Below the pieces are notes generated by a model. It ran no database searches. It worked only from the letters and a program-made list of their open reading frames with translations, and had not been told where the DNA came from. A DNA stretch of 47,319 bases. It comes from Chloroflexota bacterium. GTDB lineage: Bacteria > Chloroflexota > UBA6077 > SHYK01. The stretch spans positions 1 to 47,319 of the forward strand of contig DASRDP010000002.1 in the NCBI GenBank assembly GCA_035652535.1. The letters are read 5' to 3'. Below are positions 41,045-47,319 of this stretch, one piece after another; within the stretch, counting starts at the first letter, position 1; every line of letters begins with the position of its first letter. Position numbers and translations under genes: made by a program.

Positions 41045-42052
41045 TCAGCTCAAGCAGGCGTACTGCCAGACCGGGGCGAACAGCGGCGCGCCCGACGCGG
41101 TCTTCGGCGTGAGCCGATCTTCCACAACGCTCCGATGCGTGAGGTTCGGGGTATCGTCGCTGACGGCCGGCGCGGCGTCGGTGGTGAGATGATGCGAGCC
41201 GTTGTACGGGGGCGCAACGGTATCCACGTCCACTAACGGCCCAAATGTGTCAAGCCCGAGCAGGCCCCACGCGCCCTCGAACGCCGGCCAAGAGGTGGAG
41301 GACGTGTGGACGTGTCGGAATCCGTAGATTCGATCCGCGGGGGTCGCGCCGCGGGCCGAGATCCAAGGGGCGAGATGCCGCAGGCCATTCGGTGGTCCGA
41401 CCAAGTCCACGGGCGATTCGAACACGCAGAGTCTCGCGAGGTCGTGGTCTCGGGCGATCAGCGTCGCATGGGTGCCGCCCTCGGAATGCCCACCCAGCCG
41501 GATGGCCGACCACTCGGGCGCTCCGTCGTCGAGATACGCTCCCCAACCCTCATCGGGGTGCTGAGCAGCGAGCGACGCGAGGAGCTTGCCGAGCTGGTTC
41601 ACCATCGAGTCGGCCGGGGCGACCTCCGCGAACGGGCTCGCATCCCCGTAGATCACTGCCCGCCGCACCGACTCGAAGCAGGATTCGTCCGGGTTCACCT
41701 GACAAAGCGGCGGGACATTGGCGGGTTTGGCGTAGGCAAGCCCGATGGCGTGAAAGCCCTGAGTCGCGGCCTCGTCGACGATCAGCGTTGCATCAGCGGG
41801 AGTGGCGAGGAAACCCTGGAGGAACACGAAGAGCTCGCCACGTGGGGCTGCGGCTGGGTCGAACGCGACGTAGTGCGGCGCGAGGGCCGCGCTGGAGGCG
41901 GGATCGATTTGCGTGGGTGCAACGAACTCAGTCCGAAGCGAGCCGGTTTGGGCGGCCACCGGGGCGCTCACCGTCAGTGGTCCTGTCCCCAGGATCGCGA
42001 TGAGCGCGGCGCCCACGGATGCGGAAACGGCAAAGCCTTGGGATCCGATCAT
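41045..42052 (-). CDS. Secreted alpha/beta hydrolase
   Basis: A 335-residue exported hydrolase. A signal peptide covers about residues 1-34 (ALIAILGTGPLTVSAPVAAQ). The nucleophile elbow is GGHSEGG with Ser190, and LFVFLQGFLATPAD near residue 76 fits the oxyanion-hole strand. His276 or one of the late His residues would complete the triad. It resembles the BPSS1187-type hydrolases rather than lipases with lids. Substrates are likely esters outside the cell. The ATG at 42052 follows GGAGGGGCTCC. It is divergent from family-5 lipoprotein copy 8 (554 nt between). Confidence 0.85.
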   Translation of the reverse strand: MIGSQGFAVSASVGAALIAILGTGPLTVSAPVAAQTGSLRTEFVAPTQIDPASSAALAPHYVAFDPAAAPRGELFVFLQGFLATPADATLIVDEAATQGFHAIGLAYAKPANVPPLCQVNPDESCFESVRRAVIYGDASPFAEVAPADSMVNQLGKLLASLAAQHPDEGWGAYLDDGAPEWSAIRLGGHSEGGTHATLIARDHDLARLCVFESPVDLVGPPNGLRHLAPWISARGATPADRIYGFRHVHTSSTSWPAFEGAWGLLGLDTFGPLVDVDTVAPPYNGSHHLTTDAAPAVSDDTPNLTHRSVVEDRLTPKTASGAPLFAPVWQYACLS

Positions 42053-42606
42053 GGAGCCCCTCCGGTTCGAGAGTAGCGTGCCGGGCGCAAGGATACTCCA
42101 GGGTTTGCCCGACTGCCATTTCCTCTACCCCGGCGTTTGCGATGGAAATGAGCCGCGACGCGACACGGCGTCGTGGCATCGTCGACCTGGCTCGGGCTCG
42201 CTCCCGGTCCTTCAGCGTATTCGCCATTGCACCCCTCCCCTCACCAACAGTCCCTCCTTCCCCGTCACGCCCTTCCCGCCGAAGACGGACTGGGCAGGGA
42301 CGTCCGGGACCGTGTTCCGGCTGAGAGAGCCCTTCGCCTTGCGTCGAGGATCGCGTACAGCACCCAGCGCGCGAACAGCGGGACCGAAGCGATCAACAGC
42401 GAAGGCGCTGTACAGCCGCCCCCAAACGCCAACGCCATCTGCCGGAGGGGGAACACGAGGAACAATCCCGCGTGCGCCGTGCTGGCGACGGTCATCGCCT
42501 GGCGCGCTGTGCTGTAGCTGGGGGTGAAACGCAATCGCGTATTTGATTCGGGGTCTTTCGGCTCATATAACAGCACCGCCACCGAACGCCGGGGCAGATT
42601 CGCTGA
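42053..42606. other. Long intergenic region
   Basis: About 550 bases between the divergent secreted hydrolase and lipoprotein copy 8. Several overlapping frames are open but none has a ribosome site together with a domain-like sequence. The last 80 bases before 42607 are somewhat richer in A and T than their surroundings and may hold the promoter of copy 8. No repeat or RNA gene recognised. Confidence 0.35.
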
Positions 42607-44334
42607 ATGGCCGGACAAAAGCTCATGAGTCGACACGTATTGGCCGTCCTCGTCACTTTCTGTCTCGGCCTGGTCGCCTGTGGACCGACTGAAACGCCCC
42701 AGCCGGCGAGCAGAGACACGGCAGCAACCCTCCAGGGCCGAGCCCTGCGCATCATGTTGCGGAATGAGGTCGACAACCTGGCCGTGAAGGTCATCGGACC
42801 GAACGCTCCCGAGCGGACGCGGCGAATGTTCAACGCCGAGCTTGTCCAGTACGACGGGCAAGGAATCGTGCGGCCGTATCTCGCGGAATCGATTCCCGTG
42901 CTCAATACGCCGAGCTGGCAGGTCTTTCCCGACGGTCGCATGGAGACGACCTATCGGTTGCGGCCCGGCCTCACCTGGCACGACGGCGCACCGCTCACCG
43001 CCGAGGACTTCGTGTTCGCATGGCAACTCTACGCCTCGCCCGCGCTTGGGATGTTCACCCCAACGCCACAGACCCTGATCGACCAGGTGAGCGCGCCCGA
43101 CGCGCTCACCGTTGCCATCGACTGGAACGCGACGTATCCCCAGGCTGGCTCCCTCGACAACGACCTTTTGCCTCCGCTTCCACACCACCTTCTCGACGGT
43201 CTGGCTGCTCGAATCGACGATCCGTCCGGTCGCGATGCGTTTGTCACCAGCACGTTCTGGACCACCGACTATGTAGGGGCGGGACCATATCGCCTCACCC
43301 GCTGGGAAGCGGGCTATGAAATGGAGGGCGCCGCCTTCGACGGCCATGCGCTCGGCAAGCCGAGGATCGAGCGAATCGTCGCTCGCATCATGAACGACGA
43401 AAACGCGGCGCTCACCGCGCTCTTGGCGGGGGACGAGGACTACGCGGAGGGCTTCGTCCTCCAGTTCGAGCACGCGCAGGTCCTGGAGCAGGATTGGGTC
43501 CCGAGTGGCCGGGGCGTCGCGCTGGTCTTTCCCGACGCCACAAGCAACCAGGCCGTGCAGTTCCGCCCCGAGTTCCAGAAGAGCGCGCCTCTGCTCGACC
43601 TTCGCGTCCGGCAAGCGATGGCCTATGCGATCGATCGCGAGGCGATCAACCAAGGCGTCTTCAGCGGGAAGGGCTCCATCTCGGAAACGTACGTTATGCC
43701 GCAACACCCGACCTTCTCGTTGGTTGATCGAGCGATCACGAAGTATCCCTTCGACCCGCGCCGCGCGGAGCAGCTCATGAACGAGGCCGGGCTCGTCAAG
43801 GACGCTGACGGCCTGTTCGCCAAGAACGGCGAGCGTTTCCGACCCGACTACTGGATCACGGCGGGCACGCAGTCTGAGCGCGCGGGGGCCATCATCTCGG
43901 ACACGTGGCAGCGTGCAGGCATCGATAACGCGCTCTCCGTGTTGCCCCTCACGGCAGGGCGGGACAACGAGGTGCGCGCGACATTTCCCGGGCTGACGCA
44001 GATCGGCCTCAGCTCCCGCGACGACGCGGTGAGCGCGTTCATCAGCTCGCAGATCGGGACCGCGGCAAATCGTTGGCGCGGGAGCAACCGCGGCGGCTGG
44101 TCAAGTCCGGAGGCCGACCGACTCTATGAAGCGTTCAATTCGACTCTCGATCCGGACGAGCGGACACGATCCTGGGTCGAGCTGGCCAAGCTTGTGAGCG
44201 ACCAGCTGCCGATTTTCGTGTTCTACCCGAACATCCGGGTCCGCGCGTTTACCTCGGCGCTCCGAGGCCCTGACATAGGTTCGCCGAACACGCTTCCCAA
44301 GTGGAACATGCAGGATTGGACCTGGGTCTCGTAG
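42607..44334 (+). CDS. Family-5 solute-binding lipoprotein, copy 8
   Basis: A 575-residue lipoprotein. The first ATG is at 42607; a second at 42625 gives a more typical signal peptide (MSRHVLAVLVTFCLGLVAC), and neither has a strong ribosome site. The lipobox is GLVAC. Landmarks are YRLRPGLTWHDGAPLTAEDFVFA, FWTTDYVGAGPYRLTRWEAG, AFDGHALGKPRIERI and a terminal QDWTWVS. It clusters with copies 1-3, about 28 kb away, so the subgroup is spread and not just a local tandem. A cupin gene follows 100 nt downstream in the same direction. Confidence 0.93.
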   Translation: MAGQKLMSRHVLAVLVTFCLGLVACGPTETPQPASRDTAATLQGRALRIMLRNEVDNLAVKVIGPNAPERTRRMFNAELVQYDGQGIVRPYLAESIPVLNTPSWQVFPDGRMETTYRLRPGLTWHDGAPLTAEDFVFAWQLYASPALGMFTPTPQTLIDQVSAPDALTVAIDWNATYPQAGSLDNDLLPPLPHHLLDGLAARIDDPSGRDAFVTSTFWTTDYVGAGPYRLTRWEAGYEMEGAAFDGHALGKPRIERIVARIMNDENAALTALLAGDEDYAEGFVLQFEHAQVLEQDWVPSGRGVALVFPDATSNQAVQFRPEFQKSAPLLDLRVRQAMAYAIDREAINQGVFSGKGSISETYVMPQHPTFSLVDRAITKYPFDPRRAEQLMNEAGLVKDADGLFAKNGERFRPDYWITAGTQSERAGAIISDTWQRAGIDNALSVLPLTAGRDNEVRATFPGLTQIGLSSRDDAVSAFISSQIGTAANRWRGSNRGGWSSPEADRLYEAFNSTLDPDERTRSWVELAKLVSDQLPIFVFYPNIRVRAFTSALRGPDIGSPNTLPKWNMQDWTWVS

Positions 44335-44434
44335 GGCGAATGCACGCCCGGCGCGGAAATGCGGTCGCTGTGCGCTCCAATGTCGGCACGGGCCGGGTCT
44401 ATACTGGTAGGCGCACCATTCCGAGGAGGCTGAC

Positions 44435-44959
44435 ATGGCGGCGACGCAGGAGAGCCACACGATTCGGACCGGCGACAAGGAGTACGTGCAGGTATCCAAC
44501 AGCGACTACAAGAGCAAGCTGCTCTTCGAAAACGAGGGCTGGCAGATCGGCGACGTCGAGAAGGCCGCCGACTTCACGAGCCCGACAGGCGTCAAACGCA
44601 TTACCGTCACCAAATTCGAGGACTGCGAAGTCGCGATGAACTGCTACGCTCCGGGCGCCCACGACGAGATGCACTGCCACCCGGGTGGCGACCACGCCTT
44701 CCTGATCTGGCGCGGCAAGCTCCACATCACGGGCGTCGAGAACGGTGAGGATTTCATCGCCGAGCCGGGCCAGGTGGTCCACATCGCCGGCGGCTACTAC
44801 TACAAGCTGCACAACCCCGGGCCGGAGCCGGCGATCTACGTCAACTTCCAGCCGACCAAGCCGAACCGGCCCAAGCGCCACACGGTTCTCTGGACCGAGT
44901 CCGCGCGAGGCAAGCGCGACGTAGCGGAGCGGGAGGCGCGGGGCGAAGCGCCGCGCTAG
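44435..44959 (+). CDS. Cupin-domain protein
   Basis: A 174-residue single-domain cupin. Motif 1 reads DEMHCHPGGDHAFLIWRGKL (His80, His82, with His87 also available) and motif 2 has His126 in YYKLHNPG. The ATG at 44435 has GAGGAG 6 nt upstream. Mono-cupins with this pattern include 3-hydroxyanthranilate dioxygenase-like and dimethylsulfoniopropionate-lyase-like proteins, but nothing decides the function here. It trails lipoprotein copy 8 in the same direction, and shares motif wording with the cupin at 9061, which also lies beside a family-5 lipoprotein. Confidence 0.87.
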   Translation: MAATQESHTIRTGDKEYVQVSNSDYKSKLLFENEGWQIGDVEKAADFTSPTGVKRITVTKFEDCEVAMNCYAPGAHDEMHCHPGGDHAFLIWRGKLHITGVENGEDFIAEPGQVVHIAGGYYYKLHNPGPEPAIYVNFQPTKPNRPKRHTVLWTESARGKRDVAEREARGEAPR

Positions 44960-44998
44960 CACGGCGATCGACGCAACGCTCGCGCCGCGGCCAGGGGG

Positions 44999-45226
44999 AT
45001 GGTTCACCGTCGTACGCCCGCGGCGAAGATGATGCGCTGGCTCGAGGATGGGGTGAACGCGGTCTTCAGGCTAACCCTGGGGTACGCGGTGGTCCTGGTC
45101 GGCGCTGCGATGGCGCGTGGGTCGGCCTATCTGCGTGCGCTGGGCTGGGCCGCTGGCGCCATCGGGATCTCCATTTTGATTGATGCCGTCCTCGTTGCCG
45201 AGACCGGCTTCTCTCCCGCCGCTTAG
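44999..45226 (+). CDS. Short membrane protein, possibly a fragment of a larger one
   Basis: A 75-residue open frame with two hydrophobic helices (FRLTLGYAVVLVGAAMARG and LGWAAGAIGISILIDAVLV). The spacing and the ALGWAAG...GFSP ending look like the last part of a DUF4386-like membrane protein, which would normally be about 220 residues, so this may be a truncated remnant. The first ATG (44999) sits directly on a G-run, too close for normal initiation; the ATG-ATG at 45029 is an alternative. It lies in a stretch that also holds a broken chimera. Confidence 0.4.
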   Translation: MVHRRTPAAKMMRWLEDGVNAVFRLTLGYAVVLVGAAMARGSAYLRALGWAAGAIGISILIDAVLVAETGFSPAA

Positions 45227-45383
45227 GCCCGGATCTTGGCGCGCAACCCGGCGCTGTGGATCTGGAGCGTGGTCGCTGCGTGAACGCACCGCGACCAGGT
45301 ATGCGTCGTTGTGCCGAGGCAATAACGGCGTCCACTTCGGATTCCAGGAAACGTAGGGAATCGCTTGCACCATGGAGGTGGCG

Positions 45384-46223
45384 GTGTTCTGGGTACGACT
45401 CCTCGTGGCGACTGCCCTCTTGTGCGTTGCGATGCCTACGGTGAGCGGCGCACAGTCGTCGGCTCCAAATCAACCCTGGGACCGTTCAGCGCACGTCGAT
45501 CAGCTTCCAGACGGTCCCCTGTACTGGGCCGCGCAGACCTTCGACTCGCGCGACGCAGCCGAGGAAGCAGCCGGGGAGACGGGCCTCGTCGGCGAGGCCG
45601 AGGGGCTGGTCTGGCTCTTTACCCTCGGGCGCGCTGGCGAAGCACCCTCGGGCGGCACACTTCTCGCCGAAATCGGCCCGCTCGAAGTGCCGTCGGCAGA
45701 GGCGTATCAGTTGCTCGTCAATTACCGAACGACGGCGCCAGGCGTCACGGTCGGCGCAACTCAGGGTGTTGGCGTGCACGCTCACCCGGGCTGGGAGTCC
45801 TGTTCCGTCATGGCCGGGGAGCAGACCGTATGGACGCCCGGGCGGCAGCAGCGGACCGAAGCGGGCGATAGTTGGATTGGCCAGCCGCCGGGAACACTCA
45901 CTCGGTTGGGGTGTTCGCTGGCCCCCACGAAAGATAACTCGTTCAGTGGCAACAACCGTGGTCACTGGTGCGATCCCGAATTCGACCGCCTCGCGGGCCA
46001 GGTCCGCGCCACGCTCCGCGAGCAGGATCGAGGCCCGATCGTCGCCAGGCTTCAGGATCTCATGCTGGACGATCTGCGGATCGAGCTGCTGTAGTATCGG
46101 GTGTCGGCGGTGGTGGCCCGGCGGGACGTGGTGGACTTCGACGACCTCGCTGGCGGCGGCGATGCTGGCTGGGCGTATGGTACCTACAGTCGTAACGCCC
46201 ACGAGTGGGACTTGGTCGAGTAA
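45384..46223 (+). pseudogene. Exported cupin fused to the C-terminal end of a family-5 solute-binding protein, with internal stop
   Basis: The likely start is the GTG at 45384, after GGAGGTGGCG. Next come a signal peptide (LLVATALLCVAMPTVSGAQ) and a cupin-like domain of about 150 residues, ending with HAHPGWES, MAGEQTVWTPG and GQPPGT. From about 45915 the frame reads NNRGHWCDPEFDRLAGQV and RLQDLMLDDL, the C-terminal part of SBP_bac_5 proteins (compare NRGGWSSPEYDRAY in copy 1). A TAG at 46092 interrupts it, but the same frame continues for 42 codons to the TAA at 46221, ending NAHEWDLVE, the typical tryptophan-containing tail of these lipoproteins. I read this as a recombined and decayed gene; the cupin part may still be expressed. 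Confidence 0.75.
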
Positions 46224-46346
46224 ATCCACGCCTGGCCCGGCAGCGCAGACGGGGGGTGGGAGTGAACCACCTCCTGTCCTTTTGCATCGCAGCGACCTCC
46301 CGGTAGGCCACGACTGGTACGAAGCGACTGTCTATGTGAGGCGACT

Positions 46347-47171
46347 ATGGCGGCCGAATCCGTCTCCTTCCCTCGCCCTCCATCCGTTTTCCGAAGCGCA
46401 CTCGTGACCATGGGTCCCGCTCTGGTGGCAGACGCCGTGGCCGTGGCGTCAACTGTTGCTATGGCGCGGCGGCTCCTCACGTGTGACAGAGGCGGCCGTC
46501 GGCGACCGGGGCCCGAGGTGCTCGCCGCGCTGGCGCCGTGGCTCTATCTGATCCTGGCGCGGTCCTGGGTGTTGCACTGGGGAGCCTCGGGGGATGAGGT
46601 CGCCCGTGCGCTGCCGGGGGACGAATTGGTGCCCGAGCCGGCCTGGGTATCGACGCGCGCGATCAGAATCGGTGCACCGGTGGAGGCCGTGTGGCCGTGG
46701 CTGGCGCAAATGGGCCAGGATCGGGGCGGACTCTATAGCTACACTTGGCTGGAGAACCTGGCCGGGTTGGAGTTCCACAACGCTGATCGCATCCATCCCG
46801 AATGGCAGGCTGTGGCGATAGGAGACATCGTACGATTCGCCCCGGGGCAGGATACGCTTGTCGTGGCGGGAGTTGAGCCAGGACGCCTGCTCCTCTGGCA
46901 GATTCTGGACCCGCGCACCCGGCAACCAGCGTCTGCCACGTGGGCGTTCGTGCTGGAGCCGGAGGGTGCGACACGTACCCGACTAATCCAGCGGTTCCGG
47001 ATCGGGGGCCGGCCGCGCTGGCTGGTGGGGCTGGCCTATATGCTGGTGATGGAGGTGCCGCACTTCGTGATGGAGCGGGCCATGCTGCGTGGCATCCGCG
47101 CCCGTGCTGAGCAGGGCTGGCGCGCCGGCGGACTGCGGGACATGGAGGCACACTCGCTGACCAGGCCTTGA
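46347..47171 (+). CDS. SRPBCC (START/Bet v1-like) family protein with N-terminal membrane segment
   Basis: A 274-residue protein. Residues about 18-45 ([21 protein letters not shown]) and 58-78 ([19 protein letters not shown]) are hydrophobic and likely anchor it in the membrane. From about residue 98 an SRPBCC domain follows: [39 protein letters not shown], then [19 protein letters not shown] and [20 protein letters not shown]. Members have a cavity for hydrophobic ligands such as polyketides or lipids. The ATG at 46347 follows GAGGCGACT. No function can be assigned from the neighbours. Confidence 0.87.
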   Translation: MAAESVSFPRPPSVFRSALVTMGPALVADAVAVASTVAMARRLLTCDRGGRRRPGPEVLAALAPWLYLILARSWVLHWGASGDEVARALPGDELVPEPAWVSTRAIRIGAPVEAVWPWLAQMGQDRGGLYSYTWLENLAGLEFHNADRIHPEWQAVAIGDIVRFAPGQDTLVVAGVEPGRLLLWQILDPRTRQPASATWAFVLEPEGATRTRLIQRFRIGGRPRWLVGLAYMLVMEVPHFVMERAMLRGIRARAEQGWRAGGLRDMEAHSLTRP

Positions 47172-47200
47172 TGATTCTCGCAGCAGCCACCTGAACGAAG

Positions 47201-47225
47201 GCGCTGTCCCTATGGGGACATGCGC
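47201..47225. terminator. Hairpin after the SRPBCC gene
   Basis: TGTCCC and GGGACA pair around the loop TATG, and flanking GCGC ends extend the stem with one bulged base. It lies 30 nt after the stop at 47171. There is no clear T-run, so it may stabilise the mRNA end rather than terminate. An ATG at 47262 opens a frame to the window edge (ADVQIGQLPIDDLP) that could be the start of the next gene, but too little is visible to call it. Confidence 0.35.
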
Positions 47226-47319
47226 CTTGGTGTCGTCCGCCAGAGGACCGCAGGGATGGCGAATGCGACGAACCGCGGATGTCCAGATCGGCCAGCTCCC
47301 CATCGACGACCTGCCCACC

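Noticed and set aside
42265-43707. 480-codon minus-strand frame
   Set aside because: It runs antisense to lipoprotein copy 8, which has signal peptide and family motifs; the minus product has none.

Overview
This is a GC-rich window (I estimate about 65% G+C by eye) with densely packed genes, many GTG starts and strong GGAGG-type ribosome binding sites. The content suggests an environmental, heterotrophic bacterium, most likely an uncultivated Chloroflexota. The reasons are repeated solute-binding lipoproteins, Rieske and LigB-type oxygenase genes, VOC proteins, an M24 hydrolase, CaiB-type CoA-transferases and GTCAT...ATGAC hairpin repeats. That placement is inference from gene content; no marker gene or rRNA is present. 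I saw no tRNA, rRNA, CRISPR array, intact insertion sequence or phage gene.

Left part (1-9.5 kb): catabolic enzymes. A thiamine-diphosphate enzyme (cut by the left edge) and a citrate-synthase-family protein lie divergent from a Lrp/AsnC regulator. A three-gene minus-strand operon follows: LigB-like extradiol dioxygenase, Rieske oxygenase and Gfo/Idh/MocA dehydrogenase. It resembles the phthalate 4,5-dioxygenase/dihydrodiol-dehydrogenase/protocatechuate-cleavage logic. Next are a glutaryl-CoA dehydrogenase-like enzyme and a divergent class III CoA-transferase, a pairing typical of glutarate or dicarboxylate CoA-ester breakdown, and then a small cupin.

Middle (9.5-31 kb): three family-5 (DppA/OppA type) lipoproteins side by side, a creatinase/Xaa-Pro-dipeptidase-fold protein with a degenerate metal site, two VOC proteins, a CHRD protein, a DDN-type nitroreductase, PspC, a membrane protein, a deleted DUF3500 remnant, a duplicated NIPSNAP-like protein and YceI. 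Three more family-5 lipoproteins follow, with a CoA-binding protein and an SDR between them.

Right part (31-47 kb): a SnoaL-like protein divergent from a TetR regulator, with an inverted-repeat operator overlapping a good promoter, then a seven-unit, 75-bp hairpin repeat array. Further on are a dienelactone hydrolase, two coupled VOC genes, a double GlcG/HbpS protein and a two-gene operon of family-5 lipoprotein plus a second Rieske oxygenase. After these come a His-rich secreted protein, a secreted alpha/beta hydrolase, an eighth family-5 lipoprotein, a cupin, a cupin/lipoprotein chimera with an internal stop, and a START/SRPBCC protein.

The unifying theme is eight full-length family-5 solute-binding lipoproteins plus one broken copy, with no permease or ATPase gene anywhere in 47 kb, interleaved with ring-opening, CoA-ester and hydrolase enzymes. 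A reasonable inference is a modular system that captures diverse organic compounds: many interchangeable surface receptors feed a few transporters encoded elsewhere, each receptor evolving next to a degradative enzyme. The remnants at 21.3 and 45-46 kb show that such modules are also being lost.
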